64,000 bases of DNA from CAVVDY01 sp963815775 (GCA_963815775.1 CAWFIB010000017.1:30272-94271), one strand, 5' to 3'. Positions 17,429 through 26,307 are shown, numbered from the stretch's first letter. Program-made: numbers and translations. The notes: a model not told the origin generated them from the sequence alone.

Positions 17429-18274
17429 TTGTACCGACTGACGCTGGGCGATTGCGAATTCATGATTCTCTCCGACGGCACCTATCAACTCGACGGCGGC
17501 GCCATGTTCGGCGTGGTGCCCAAGGTGCTTTGGGAAAAGCGCATTAAAGCCGACGAACGCAACCTGCTGACGCTCGGCCTCAACTCGCTGCTGATACGAA
17601 ATGGTGAGCGCACCGTGCTGGTCGAGACCGGCATTGGACCCAAGCTGAATGAGAAGTCGCGCGCGATCCACAAGAACCAGGCCGCGCTGCTGGAGAATTT
17701 CGAGCGCGCGGGTGTGTCGCCCAACGAGATCGACATCGTGATCAACACTCATCTGCACTTCGACCACTGCGGATGGAACACCTTCTACGACAAAGATGGC
17801 AAGCCGCAGCCGACGTTTCCCAACGCGACCTATTACGCGCAGCAAGGCGAGCGCGATCACGCGCACGAACAGCACGAGCGCGATCGTGTGAGCTACCTGA
17901 CGGACAACTACGATCCTCTGGTGCGCAGCGGACAGATGCGCCTGCTGGGGGGAGACGCCGAGATCGCACCGGGCATTTCGGTGGAAGTCTATCCCGGACA
18001 CACGCGCGATCTGCAGGCGGTGACGGTGCGCGCCGGCGAACATGTGGTGTGCTACATCAGTGACCTGATCCCCACGTCGCATCATCTCGACCCCACGTGG
18101 GTCATGGGCTATGATCTTTATCCGCTGGACTCGATCAACAACCGGCATCGCTTCTACAAGAAGGCGATTCCGGAGAGGTGGCTGGTGGTCTTCACGCACG
18201 ACCCCGAAATTCCGTGGGCTTACGTGGAGATCGGCGAAAAGGGCAAGCCGGTGGCGCGGCCGGTTATCCACTGA
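17429..18274 (+). CDS. MBL-fold metallo-hydrolase
   Basis: 281-residue metallo-beta-lactamase-fold hydrolase. The metal motif THLHFDHCG places His108, His110, Asp112 and His113 in the usual HxHxDH array, and later ligands fit PGHTRD and SDLIPTSHH. Cytoplasmic, no signal peptide. The closest general relatives are lactonase- or hydrolase-like enzymes; the substrate is not deducible. I place the start at TTG 17429, six bases after AGGAG; TTG 17423 touches the Shine-Dalgarno and is less likely. It is divergent from a small exported-protein gene. Confidence 0.85.
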   Translation: MYRLTLGDCEFMILSDGTYQLDGGAMFGVVPKVLWEKRIKADERNLLTLGLNSLLIRNGERTVLVETGIGPKLNEKSRAIHKNQAALLENFERAGVSPNEIDIVINTHLHFDHCGWNTFYDKDGKPQPTFPNATYYAQQGERDHAHEQHERDRVSYLTDNYDPLVRSGQMRLLGGDAEIAPGISVEVYPGHTRDLQAVTVRAGEHVVCYISDLIPTSHHLDPTWVMGYDLYPLDSINNRHRFYKKAIPERWLVVFTHDPEIPWAYVEIGEKGKPVARPVIH

Positions 18275-18355
18275 TTTTTGCCGAAGGGGCTAGCCACACC
18301 GCAGTTGCTGTCCTACAATGTAGCACCGTGTCTTAAGAACTGCCGAGGAGTGCCT

Positions 18356-18673
18356 ATGGGAAAGAAGGACAAGAAAAAAGACAAGAAGAAGCATCGGCAG
18401 GAAGGAGCAGAGGTCTCCGCAACGGCGAACAAGAAATCCGGCACGCTCGATCTGCGAGCGATTGAGCTCCCGCCTCCCCCCAAGCCGCTTAAGCCCGCCG
18501 ACATTCGGGCCCTTCGCGCCAGCATGAATGCCAGCCAGGCGCTGTTTGCGCGCCTGCTCAACGTCAGCTCCAATGCAGTGGAGAGTTGGGAACAGGGAAT
18601 CCGCGAGCCGCGTCAGGCCACGCTCAAGCTGCTGCACATCGCAAAGAAGACCCCCGGCGCGTTGCTGGACTGA
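18356..18673 (+). CDS. Xre-type helix-turn-helix protein, antitoxin-like
   Basis: 105 residues, starting at ATG 18356 with GAGGAG five bases upstream. A highly basic N-terminus (GKKDKKKDKKKHRQ) leads into a Pro-rich linker and a C-terminal HTH (IRALRASMNASQALFARLLN, then VESWEQGIREPRQATLKLL). This architecture matches HigA/NadS-type antitoxins and their solitary relatives. No RelE/HigB-like toxin precedes or follows it, so it is either an orphan or a regulator of other promoters. The Lys-rich extension is unusual for the family. Confidence 0.8.
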   Translation: MGKKDKKKDKKKHRQEGAEVSATANKKSGTLDLRAIELPPPPKPLKPADIRALRASMNASQALFARLLNVSSNAVESWEQGIREPRQATLKLLHIAKKTPGALLD

Positions 18674-18715
18674 GCTAACGACTCAAGCGCGAAATACGCG
18701 GAGAAAAAAGGCTAG

Positions 18716-18788
18716 GGAGCCACGGATCGCACGGATTTGTTTTGGCGCTAGCTAGATCGAATCCGTGAGATCCATGGAATCCGTGGCT
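18716..18788. repeat. Inverted pair of CACGGAT-family repeats
   Basis: GCCACGGATCGCACGGATTT on the left and the complementary-type ATCCGTG...ATCCGTGGC on the right form a large imperfect hairpin between the Xre gene and the convergent zinc-ribbon gene. It may act as a bidirectional terminator. The same CCACGGAT words recur at several other intergenic sites. Confidence 0.6.
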
Positions 18789-18837
18789 GCTTCTGGTGTT
18801 CCACGATTTATCCGCACTCGTCCGCGGGTGAACCGGC

Positions 18838-19320
18838 TTATTGGTTTGCCAAGCTCACCGCGATGTCTCCGGCGATCGGCAGCATGAAGCGTTCGCCCTG
18901 GTAGGCCTTGATCATGCACACGATCCACAGAACGAATGAGAGCAGGCCGATACAGACGATAAGCAGCCATCCGATCCCGAATCCGAAGTGGCCTCCGTAA
19001 AAGAAGCCAATCCCAAAGATCATGCCAAGCACGATGCGTATCAGGTGCAGACCGCCGAAGGTGACAATCGACTGTGCGGCGTGAAAGCGGACGTAAGGCC
19101 GTTTGTCGATCAGGAAAAAGATGATGCCGGTAATCCAGCCAAGCACATAGCATAGGGTGGCGGCCACGTTCTCCGACATTCCGCTGGTCGCCGCCGGAGG
19201 ATAGTTTTGGGCCGGTGCGGTAGCAGGCGCGGTCGCCGAGGCCGGCTGGGGCTGGCCGCAATTCTGGCAGAACTGGGCGTTAAGGGGAACCTCGGCGCCG
19301 CATTTTGTGCAGTGGGGCAT
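18838..19320 (-). CDS. Zinc-ribbon plus DUF4870-like membrane protein
   Basis: 160 residues. The N-terminus carries a zinc ribbon CTKCGAEVPLNAQFCQNCGQ (about 4-23), then an Ala/Pro linker, then three hydrophobic helices (about 55-72, 88-108, 114-138) with HAAQSIVTFGG between the first two, typical of DUF4870/Tic20-like membrane proteins. The ribbon is likely cytoplasmic. No enzymatic function is known for the family. The gene is convergent with the Xre gene across a repeat hairpin. Confidence 0.85.
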   Translation of the reverse strand: MPHCTKCGAEVPLNAQFCQNCGQPQPASATAPATAPAQNYPPAATSGMSENVAATLCYVLGWITGIIFFLIDKRPYVRFHAAQSIVTFGGLHLIRIVLGMIFGIGFFYGGHFGFGIGWLLIVCIGLLSFVLWIVCMIKAYQGERFMLPIAGDIAVSLANQ

Positions 19321-19561
19321 CGCAAAACCTCCAGGGCTTTTTCTGCCACGAATGCTACCACCTTAATCGGGTGTCGAGTAGTGAAACACGATATGCCCCG
19401 GCAGCGCCGCTTTCACTGGCGAGCAGTCAGGCATCAGCTCCCAGCCGCCAGTTTCCCGCCAGGAGCGGACGCTCAGCGTTTACCTGGAGGCCGGAAGCTC
19501 GCGGCTGGCGGCCGTTCGAGAATTCTGCTGCGCTTGGGCCGCCGGCAGCATCTCACGTTTT

Positions 19562-19831
19562 ATGGCAGGCACACTCCACATTTTCAAGCGCAACGACAAT
19601 CCCCTGGAATTCCAGGCCAACTACAATTTGGGCGCGACTTCGTGGGTACAAGTGTTCGATCCTGTCGGGCTGGACCACTTTCTACAAATCGGCTCCGGTC
19701 TGACGAGCAACAGCATCGACAACATCCTTGCGGACCTGCGCGCCCACGGCCACACCAGCGAGGCCCCGGTCAATATCCCAGAGTCGCACCTGGCAGAGAT
19801 GGGATTCGCCGAGTCACCCAGCGACGACTGA
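19562..19831 (+). CDS. Small hypothetical protein
   Basis: 89 residues with no recognised domain. The composition looks coding (TSWVQVFDPVGLDHFLQIGS), with an acidic C-terminus (MGFAESPSDD). There is no signal peptide or membrane helix. No clear Shine-Dalgarno precedes ATG 19562. It is followed by AGTGGTCAGTGG-type repeat words (19832-19948) and a BASS transporter on the same strand. The function is unknown and it may be lineage-specific. Confidence 0.55.
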   Translation: MAGTLHIFKRNDNPLEFQANYNLGATSWVQVFDPVGLDHFLQIGSGLTSNSIDNILADLRAHGHTSEAPVNIPESHLAEMGFAESPSDD

Positions 19832-19955
19832 AGTGGTCAGTGGCTAGTGGTTAGTGGTTAGATAGTGGACAGTTCCTGGTTGGGTAGACCGCGGGCGGAC
19901 TGGAGTTCAGTCTCTTTGCCGAACGTCGTCACCTCTATCCACTGACCACTGCAAC

Positions 19956-20801
19956 ATGAAACTCTTGCTGCCGATCGCGGTTTTTCTCCTCATGGTGTCG
20001 ATCGGGATGAGCCTGCGCCCTTCCCACCTGTTCCAGCACTGGCGAAGGCTGATCGGGGGAAACGGATTCCGCCTCCTGCTGGCTACCTTTATTGTCCCGC
20101 CAGCTATTGCCTTGGTTTTGTATCATTCGCTGCCGCTGGATTTTGGCGAAGGGGTGGGACTGTTCATGCTGGGAGTCGTACCCGGAGCGCCGCTGGTCTC
20201 GCGGATCGCGGCCAAGCGCGGTTTCGACATGCAGTTGGCGGCTAGCTACCAGGTCTGGGCAGCCGTATTGGTTCCGGCCGTGCTCCCAATCGTGGTTTAT
20301 GCCGCGGCACAGTTGTACGATCGGGACGTTTGGATCTCGCCGCTCGTGCTCTTCCGGAATATTGCTCAAAATCAGTTTGTGCCTCTGCTAATCGGGCTGG
20401 TGCTTATGCACTTCGTCCCGGTTTTCTCTGCGCGTATTCAACCGGCGATAACAGTTGTGGGAAACGCCCTTCTGCTGGTTATGATCGTGGCAGCGTTATG
20501 GGTCATGCGGGGAGAGCTGGCCTCCATTACGGTATGGTTGTTTGTGGCCTCGGTGCTGCTGGCGGTCGGTTCGATTCTCGCGATTACGCTTCTGCTGCGG
20601 GCAGACGCGGAGACGGTCAAGACGCTGGCTCTGTGCAACGCAAACCGCTACGTCGGGCTGGCTCTGCTCCTGGCCCGTAACTACACCAAGGCCCGGCACG
20701 CGATCCCCGCTATCGCGTGCTATGCCCTGATAGCGCCGCTCATCATGTTCATCTTCGCGCGCCTGGTGCGCAAACGTGCGGCCGTGGCCGCTTCGGCATA
20801 G
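19956..20801 (+). CDS. Bile acid:sodium symporter (BASS/SBF-like) family transporter
   Basis: 281 residues almost entirely hydrophobic, with about nine or ten membrane helices. Recognisable features are the first helix with SIGMSLRPSHL, the MLGVVPGAPLVSRIAAKRG stretch resembling the family's discontinuous helix, and TLALCNANRYVGLALLLARN near the C-terminal crossing (usual pattern GxRNxGLALxL). BASS proteins import organic anions with Na+; the substrate is unknown. The start follows a CCACTGACCACTGC repeat word with no strong Shine-Dalgarno. It appears monocistronic. Confidence 0.82.
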   Translation: MKLLLPIAVFLLMVSIGMSLRPSHLFQHWRRLIGGNGFRLLLATFIVPPAIALVLYHSLPLDFGEGVGLFMLGVVPGAPLVSRIAAKRGFDMQLAASYQVWAAVLVPAVLPIVVYAAAQLYDRDVWISPLVLFRNIAQNQFVPLLIGLVLMHFVPVFSARIQPAITVVGNALLLVMIVAALWVMRGELASITVWLFVASVLLAVGSILAITLLLRADAETVKTLALCNANRYVGLALLLARNYTKARHAIPAIACYALIAPLIMFIFARLVRKRAAVAASA

Positions 20802-20835
20802 AGCCTGTTCCGTTGCTCCGTGGCACAATCGATCT

Positions 20836-21093
20836 ATGTTCTCGCGGAAGGTCACTGTAGATTACGAAGAGAACGGCGAGCGCCGGCCCTGTCCGATGAA
20901 GTGGCTGGACAGCTTCGCCATGCGCAACTTCACTAACGACCAAGTCTTCGATGACACGCTCCCAACCGGCGACGGACAGTTGGAGATCGGAACGCGGGTG
21001 CCGCTGGAGAAGCTACGCAGCTCGATGGAAGACTGGTTCCGGCGCAAGAGCTATCTGCCAAGAGGAGCGGCACTGCTGGTTGAGGAGAGGTAG
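20836..21093 (+). CDS. Small hypothetical protein
   Basis: 85 residues beginning FSRKVTVDYEENGERRPCPM. It has no signal or membrane segment and is slightly charged overall. The sequence looks like a genuine compact domain (WLDSFAMRNFTNDQVFDD, then an amphipathic KLRSSMEDWFRRKSYL), but I do not recognise a family. ATG 20836 follows the BASS gene by 34 bases on the same strand, so they may be co-transcribed. Confidence 0.6.
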   Translation: MFSRKVTVDYEENGERRPCPMKWLDSFAMRNFTNDQVFDDTLPTGDGQLEIGTRVPLEKLRSSMEDWFRRKSYLPRGAALLVEER

Positions 21094-21209
21094 TCCTCGA
21101 TGTCATGGGGAACGCAGGCTGGCGCCAGGAGCGCGCTCTCTGGTCGAGTGCACAAGAGCAGATCCCTCGGTCGCCGCCGCGACCTCGTGATGACAAGCTC
21201 AAAAGCCCA

Positions 21210-21527
21210 ATGATTACCAGGATTACCTTTCTCGTTATCGCGCTTGTGCTCGTCGTTGCCGCCGTCTGGGCCTATGGCCACGACCAGAAGCTCGACCGCA
21301 ATGCGGCTCTGGTCAACCTGGGTGATCCCAACGAGACGGTGCGGGAGCTGATGGGTGAGCCATCACAGGAGGGCGACTGCGGCTCGGTAACCCTGGCGCC
21401 GAGTTCCTGCACCACCGAATATGTCTATCGCTATTACTACTCAATTTTCCGTCCAAAATATGAGGTTGTCTGGTTCGACCACGGCGGGAAGGTCATCGGC
21501 GAGCAACACGTGCAGCGGCCGTTCTAA
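21210..21527 (+). CDS. Small membrane-anchored protein, possibly SmpA/BamE-like fold
   Basis: 105 residues: one N-terminal membrane or signal helix (FLVIALVLVVAAVWAYG), then a periplasmic-type domain. LVNLGDPNETVRELMGEPSQ followed by a YVYRYYYSIF strand and VVWFDHGGKVIGEQ recalls the SmpA/OmlA (BamE) repeat, where a helix-turn precedes LGxP and beta strands. Two Cys (CGSV and SCTT) could pair. The fold is inferred by eye. The stop overlaps the convergent GNAT gene by four bases. Confidence 0.6.
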   Translation: MITRITFLVIALVLVVAAVWAYGHDQKLDRNAALVNLGDPNETVRELMGEPSQEGDCGSVTLAPSSCTTEYVYRYYYSIFRPKYEVVWFDHGGKVIGEQHVQRPF

Positions 21528-22108
21528 AGAATCGGCACGTCGGGAGCGGCATCGCGCGGCAGGTCGCCGGTTAGGCGGGGGTCGTCAGTAATCTCCAGTC
21601 CACGCTTGTAGGGAACAAAGCCGGCGTTGCGATAGAACTCCAGCGCGCGCGGATGATCGAGGGTGCAGGTGTGCAGCCAGATGCGATTCGGACGGTGTTC
21701 CCATGCGGTCTTCAGTCCGCAGTCGAGAAGGGCGCGCCCGGCGCCTTGGCCGATAAGCTCCGGCACGACGCCGAAAAATGACAGCTCAATGTCGGGCATG
21801 TGGCGGCGGTCGAACTCCAGCAAGCCGGCATCTACCCCATTGTGGGATAGGGCGAAAATATCGAGGTCAGGATCGTGCACGATGGCCCGCAGTTCGTCGT
21901 CACTCATGCGCAAACGGCTGAACCATAGCCAGGGCTCGCCGATCCGGCGGTAGAGGCGGCGGTACCAGTCGAGGTCAGGCATCCCGACACGCCGGATGGC
22001 GAAGTCTGACATTGTGGTAGGTGCGGTTGCCGGCGGGGTACGCATTTCAAGGTAGGTGACCACGGCGGCGAGTTTGCCGGGCGGGAGGTCGGTATAGCCA
22101 TCGTTCAT
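21524..22108 (-). CDS. GNAT-family N-acetyltransferase
   Basis: 194-residue acetyl-CoA-dependent acyltransferase. The acetyl-CoA loop appears as FFGVVPELIGQGAGRALLDC (Q/RxxGxG/A), followed by the conserved LHTCTLDHPRALEFYRNAGF motif. The N-terminal MNDGYTDLPPGKLAAVVTYL segment is typical of this subgroup, which supports the long start. The substrate is unknown. The gene is cytoplasmic and single, and overlaps the convergent 21210-21527 gene by four bases. A repeat-rich gap follows upstream. Confidence 0.88.
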   Translation of the reverse strand: MNDGYTDLPPGKLAAVVTYLEMRTPPATAPTTMSDFAIRRVGMPDLDWYRRLYRRIGEPWLWFSRLRMSDDELRAIVHDPDLDIFALSHNGVDAGLLEFDRRHMPDIELSFFGVVPELIGQGAGRALLDCGLKTAWEHRPNRIWLHTCTLDHPRALEFYRNAGFVPYKRGLEITDDPRLTGDLPRDAAPDVPIL

Positions 22109-22119
22109 GGGTTAACTTC

Positions 22120-22293
22120 GTATGCCGCCCCTGAAGGGGCTGAGGCCTGATTCGTTGCGACCGGATCCTGAGCCGGCTTCAGCCGGGCGACACAAAAACG
22201 CGCTGAGGACACACCCGGACCTGAACCGCTCTCCAGCACGTGAGTGCTGGGTGGATTGCGTTCCGCAAATCGAGTCCCTTTAGGGACGACAGA
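22120..22293. repeat. Cluster of small palindromic repeats
   Basis: The gap holds GCCCCT/AGGGGC near 22130, a GCCGGCTTCAGCCGGGCGAC block near 22172-22192 that matches the reverse complement of sequence near 49056-49080, CCAGCACGTGAGTGCTGG near 22236, and GTCCCTTTAGGGAC near 22277. These are members of the intergenic palindrome families found elsewhere in the window. No gene is present. Confidence 0.6.
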
Positions 22294-23577
22294 TTACTCT
22301 TGCGCCTCCGCCACTCCGCTCAGCGCCAGCGTCAGCAGCAGAATCCGTTTCAGCCCCAAGTCGCGCCCCGTGGGATCGTACCATTCGTTGATCGTATGCG
22401 CGCCACCGCCACTGCCGCCAGCGCCGATGGCGATCGCCTCGCGCCCCAGCGACAGGGGAATGTTTGCATCCGTCGATGCGCGCTGAATCTTGGCCACATT
22501 GCTGAGCTGGGCATCGACCGCGCGAATGGTCTCCAGCAGCCGCGAGTCGAGCGGCAAGTCCGCCGCCGGCCGGTCGCCGATGATCTTCACTTCGCTGCTG
22601 AGGTGCTCCTTCCGATTGCGGCCGGACGTTGCTGCGATGACGTGGTCCAGCGCATCCCGCAGCGCACGCTCCAGCTTGTCGAGCTCCTCGACCGAGGCCG
22701 AGCGCGTATCGACCCGCATGGTCGCAACCTGCGGAATCGAGTTGACCGACGTGCCTCCCTGGATCGTTCCTACGTTGTAGGTGGTCTTCGGCGACGGCGG
22801 CACCGGCGTGCGCGCGAAGCGCTCGATCACCCGCGCCAGGGCGACAATAGGATTCGCCACGCCGAAGTCGCTCCAGGAATGGCCGCCCGGGCCGCGCACC
22901 GTGACTTCATAGCGGCGGCTGCCCAGCCCTTCGGCGATGATGGTGTCGCTACCCGCGCCATCGACGGCGATGAGCGTGCCAATCGAATCCAGCCAGCGGC
23001 GTTGCTGGAAGATATGCCGCATGCCGCGCAGGTTGCCTTCGCCCTCTTCACCCACGCTGCCGATAAGAAGGATAGGCGCGCGGTTCGCGATCGGCGCGTC
23101 ACGCAGTGCGCCGGCAATGGCCAGCAGGGCGACGATGCCCGAGCCGTTGTCGGAGATCCCCGGGCCATACAGCTTGTCTCGCTCGCGCCGGGCGTTGATC
23201 TCCGTGTCGGCAGGAAAGACGGTGTCCAGATGAGCGCTCAACGCAACAAAGGGCGCGTCGCTCTCGCTGCCCGGGCGAATTCCGAAGACATTGCCAAGCT
23301 CGTCCTGGTGCACCTCCGCCAGTCCCAGCTCGTCAAACCGCGCCTGCAGCCATGCGCTGCGTGCAGCTTCTCCAAAATACGGGGCGGGAATGGCCGTGAC
23401 TTCCAGTTGCCGGTCTTCCAGCTCGCGGCTATGCGAGCGGAACCAGGCGAAGGTCTGATGTACACAACGCAGCTCGGCCAGCGCCGCAACCTGCTCTTGC
23501 ACGGAGCGCTCCTTTGGCGCCTTGCTGGTGGAGCTTCCTTGGCGGAAGGGAGCGCGAGCTGATGGTCCGAGAGGCAT
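22294..23577 (-). CDS. M20-family metallopeptidase (peptidase T-like)
   Basis: About 427 residues. Zinc-site motifs of M20 peptidases are present: LSAHLDTVF (first metal His and catalytic Asp), YGPGISDNGSGIVALL (bridging Asp), VGEEGEGNLRG (catalytic Glu and metal Glu), and a C-terminal GGGAHTINEW providing the last His. The dimerisation domain sits between (RGPGGHSWSDFG). It probably hydrolyses peptides or acyl-amino acids in the cytoplasm. I use ATG 23577; an in-frame TTG at 23622 would add 15 residues. It is divergent from the SpoIIE-type phosphatase. Confidence 0.88.
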   Translation of the reverse strand: MPLGPSARAPFRQGSSTSKAPKERSVQEQVAALAELRCVHQTFAWFRSHSRELEDRQLEVTAIPAPYFGEAARSAWLQARFDELGLAEVHQDELGNVFGIRPGSESDAPFVALSAHLDTVFPADTEINARRERDKLYGPGISDNGSGIVALLAIAGALRDAPIANRAPILLIGSVGEEGEGNLRGMRHIFQQRRWLDSIGTLIAVDGAGSDTIIAEGLGSRRYEVTVRGPGGHSWSDFGVANPIVALARVIERFARTPVPPSPKTTYNVGTIQGGTSVNSIPQVATMRVDTRSASVEELDKLERALRDALDHVIAATSGRNRKEHLSSEVKIIGDRPAADLPLDSRLLETIRAVDAQLSNVAKIQRASTDANIPLSLGREAIAIGAGGSGGGAHTINEWYDPTGRDLGLKRILLLTLALSGVAEAQE

Positions 23578-23809
23578 GGCGAAACTCAATGGTAATACGA
23601 CCTGCTCGCGGCGGGTTTTCAAGTGCCGCTACGGCTGGTCGACTGCGGACGATCACATGCCGGGAGTTAATTTGGGTAATCCCGACGCGATAAATAACGA
23701 CCCAAGTCAGGTAGAGACGGCAGGCGTTTCGCAGTTAGTTCGGATAACGCCGGTTCGCGCCAGCTACAATCTGGTGCTGAGGACTCCGTCCCACGAAACG
23801 ACCCTTTCC

Positions 23810-25234
23810 ATGAACAGCATGAACACTTCAGATGCAGCTCTGGAAATGCTGCGCGGCGACGTGATCAATATCGTCCTGGGAACGGTGTTCCTGACGGCTG
23901 GAGCGACAGCCTGCGCCATCGCAGCGATCCGCTGGCGCAGGGGCGTTCGCATCCTGCTGTGGTGGGGAATCTTTAGCGGCATGTATGGCCTGCAGAAGCT
24001 GGTCCAGACGCAAAGCGTGTTGGCGGTTCTGCCCAAAGCTCTCCAATCGGCCACGCCGTACGTCAGCACTGCGGTCATGTACCTGCTTCTCGTTTCTGCC
24101 TTGTTAGCATGGCGAGAGCTGAGCCTCGGCAAACTTAGGTCCATCGTCCAACTGGAAATCTTAGTCGCGTTGGCAATTGCCCTGATGGGTATGGGCACTT
24201 TCCTCCTCGGTGGTCCAGCCAATAAATGGATGTTCTACAACAACCTGCTCGCAGTTCTTGGCATGTTGGTCCTCCTGGTTGTTGTGCTGGTTCCCAAATT
24301 CTCCCGCTTCCTGGTGATCGGAACGCACCGCGTTCTCACCGCTGGTACGGTCATTTTTGCCTTGGAGGTGCTGTACACCAATCTGGGAACCGTGCTCAAC
24401 TATCGCCCCCTGCCTTTGGTGGACTCGCTCGGCTTCGCTGCCCTCTTGTCTTCGCTGGGATACGTGGCCTTAGAGATACTGTTCACAAACGAGGGTCGCC
24501 TGTTTTCCATCGAGAAGGAACTGGAAATGGCCCGGCAGATGCAGTCTTCAATTCTTCCGCCGAAAGTTCCCGAGTTTGAGAACCTCCGAGTCGCTGCTGC
24601 CTACCATCCCATGACCGCCGTTGCAGGCGATTTTTACCAATTCGTCCGCTCAGACGACAACCATCTGGGCATCCTCATCGCAGACGTCTCTGGACATGGC
24701 ATCCCGGCCGCGCTCATTTCTTCGATGGTCAAAGTTGCCATGCAGTCCGTCGCTATCCACGCCGATGATCCGGGGCGGGTGCTTGGCGGCTTGAACCGCA
24801 TTCTGTCGAGCGAAGCGCCCGGCCAGTTTGCCTCGGCGGCTTATCTCTGGATCGACATAGAGATGCGCAAAGCGCGCTACTCGGCTGCCGGCCACCCCCC
24901 ACTACTGTTCTGGCGGAATGCCAAGGATGAAATGCAGCGTATCGAAAGTAACGGGCTGTTGTTCGGAGTCAAACCGGACTCTGAGTACCCGGTGTGCAGC
25001 GTTCTACTTGAACCCCTCGATCGTTTCCTGCTCTACACCGACGGCGTCACCGAAACTGCAAACTCCGCGGGCGAAGAGTTTGGCGACCGGCAACTGGAAC
25101 GGGTCGTACGCAACCATCGCGTGCAGCCCGCCTTCGACCTGTCGCGTCAAGTGCTCTCCGAACTCCAGAGATGGCGACCCGCCGCAGTGGACCAGCAGGA
25201 TGACATTACGCTTATCATCGTCGATGTCCTTTAG
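23810..25234 (+). CDS. Membrane SpoIIE-type PP2C serine phosphatase
   Basis: 474 residues. The N-terminal half has about seven membrane helices (roughly 18-235). A short helical linker (EKELEMARQMQSSILPPKVP) follows, the usual entry to RsbU/SpoIIE phosphatases. The PPM metal motifs are AVAGDFYQF, IADVSGHGIPAALISS, YSAAGHPPLLFW and LYTDGVTET, then DDITLIIVDVL. Such proteins dephosphorylate anti-anti-sigma factors in partner-switching pathways; none is encoded here. The N-terminal membrane sensor resembles 7TM-type input modules. No strong Shine-Dalgarno was seen before ATG 23810. Confidence 0.92.
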   Translation: MNSMNTSDAALEMLRGDVINIVLGTVFLTAGATACAIAAIRWRRGVRILLWWGIFSGMYGLQKLVQTQSVLAVLPKALQSATPYVSTAVMYLLLVSALLAWRELSLGKLRSIVQLEILVALAIALMGMGTFLLGGPANKWMFYNNLLAVLGMLVLLVVVLVPKFSRFLVIGTHRVLTAGTVIFALEVLYTNLGTVLNYRPLPLVDSLGFAALLSSLGYVALEILFTNEGRLFSIEKELEMARQMQSSILPPKVPEFENLRVAAAYHPMTAVAGDFYQFVRSDDNHLGILIADVSGHGIPAALISSMVKVAMQSVAIHADDPGRVLGGLNRILSSEAPGQFASAAYLWIDIEMRKARYSAAGHPPLLFWRNAKDEMQRIESNGLLFGVKPDSEYPVCSVLLEPLDRFLLYTDGVTETANSAGEEFGDRQLERVVRNHRVQPAFDLSRQVLSELQRWRPAAVDQQDDITLIIVDVL

Positions 25235-25345
25235 CTGCCCCGGTAAGAGTTATTGGTACCAAGTGCGAAGACCGCACTTCAGCCGGTTGACGTTCCCATC
25301 TCCTCACCCTCACCATAGAAGCCGAGCCTGCTGCGGAGGACCCGT

Positions 25346-26146
25346 TTGCGCCTGTCCTGGCAACTACGATTGCGAATCCGATTCCTCCTGATCGCTGCCC
25401 TGCTGGGCCTGGCCGTTGGCGTATTCGTTCTCTTTCCGCTGAACGAATTCGTCTACTTCAAGGAGTACGGCAGCCCCGGCTATGCCACCGGCATCGGATT
25501 CGCCACAGCCCAAGTCTCCAGTGCCATACATGGCGATCGGCCAAAGAAGACCGCCGTCTACGGTATGGCGGGCATGCTGTTGAGCCTGCTGGCTGCGGGA
25601 GTGTTCTCGTCGCTCACCGATCGCCAGCGAGAGATCGCGCGCTTGAGCAACGCTTTGGAAGGCGACCTGCGAACCTTGATCGCCCAGGGCGAGAGCGCCA
25701 ACCTGGAATTCAAATCGTCGTTTCGCTGGGACCTGAAAGAGAGCAAGGTCAACCGCGCGCTGGAGGGCGTTGTCCTCAAGACCCTTGCCGGATACATGAA
25801 CGGCAATGGCGGTACGCTGCTGATCGGAGTCGCCGATGACGGCTCGATCATTGGCCTGGAGAACGATTACAAGACGCTGAAGAAGCAGGACCGCGACGGA
25901 TTCGAGCAAGCGGTCATGACAGCCGTGGCCACGCAACTTGGCGGCGATGCCTGCCATAGCGTGCAGATGATGTTTCAATCCGTCGAGCAGAAGGATGTTT
26001 GCCGGGTGATTACCTCGCCCGCGCATCGCCCGGTGTACCTGCGCTCCGGCGAGATGCCCAAGCTGTACGTGCGCACCGGTGTCAGTACCCGTGAGCTGAA
26101 TGTGCAGGAAGCCGTGAACTACACCGAAGTGCGCTGGAAACGATAG
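25346..26146 (+). CDS. Membrane-anchored AlbA_2/Schlafen-type domain protein
   Basis: 266 residues from TTG 25346, with GGAGGA six bases upstream. Two N-terminal membrane helices (about 10-30 and 70-90) precede a coiled segment and then an AlbA_2 (Schlafen AAA_4-type) domain: NLEFKSSFRWD, then LAGYMNGNGGTLLIGVADDG and IIGLENDY. This domain binds nucleic acid or nucleotides and usually sits N-terminal in cytoplasmic proteins, so a membrane-tethered C-terminal copy is less common. It follows the SpoIIE phosphatase on the same strand by 111 bases. Its role is unknown. Confidence 0.83.
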   Translation: MRLSWQLRLRIRFLLIAALLGLAVGVFVLFPLNEFVYFKEYGSPGYATGIGFATAQVSSAIHGDRPKKTAVYGMAGMLLSLLAAGVFSSLTDRQREIARLSNALEGDLRTLIAQGESANLEFKSSFRWDLKESKVNRALEGVVLKTLAGYMNGNGGTLLIGVADDGSIIGLENDYKTLKKQDRDGFEQAVMTAVATQLGGDACHSVQMMFQSVEQKDVCRVITSPAHRPVYLRSGEMPKLYVRTGVSTRELNVQEAVNYTEVRWKR

Positions 26147-26199
26147 ATGGAGCCCCTCTAACTAAGGAGTCGGGATCAATAATAGGGCCGTATTCCGTA

Positions 26200-26290
26200 C
26201 TGCTTCCGCACTGGGATCTTGAAAAAGCGCCGGAACCTCGTGCCCGGCCGAATACAGCAACTCTTAATGAGGTTTAGACTATAGCCTCCG
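26200..26290. repeat. Intergenic repeat related to the 49.1-49.3 kb element
   Basis: GGATCTTGAAAAAGCGCCGG and AATACAGCAACTCTTAATGA followed by GGTTTAG match, with few differences, two separate blocks near 49083 and 49297-49325. Here the two blocks are nearly adjacent; at 49 kb they are separated by the MITE-like unit. A CTCCGCTTCGCGGAG palindrome follows at about 26286-26300. Confidence 0.6.
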
Positions 26291-26307
26291 CTTCGCGGAG
26301 TCCCGAC

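Noticed and set aside
17348..18271. Upstream extension of the 16985-17347 minus-strand gene to 428 codons
   Set aside because: The strong GGAGGTGAT and signal peptide place the start at 17347; the extension only runs antisense to the MBL hydrolase.
22240..23562. 440-codon plus-strand open frame
   Set aside because: Antisense to the M20 peptidase, which has all catalytic motifs; the open frame is explained by high GC.
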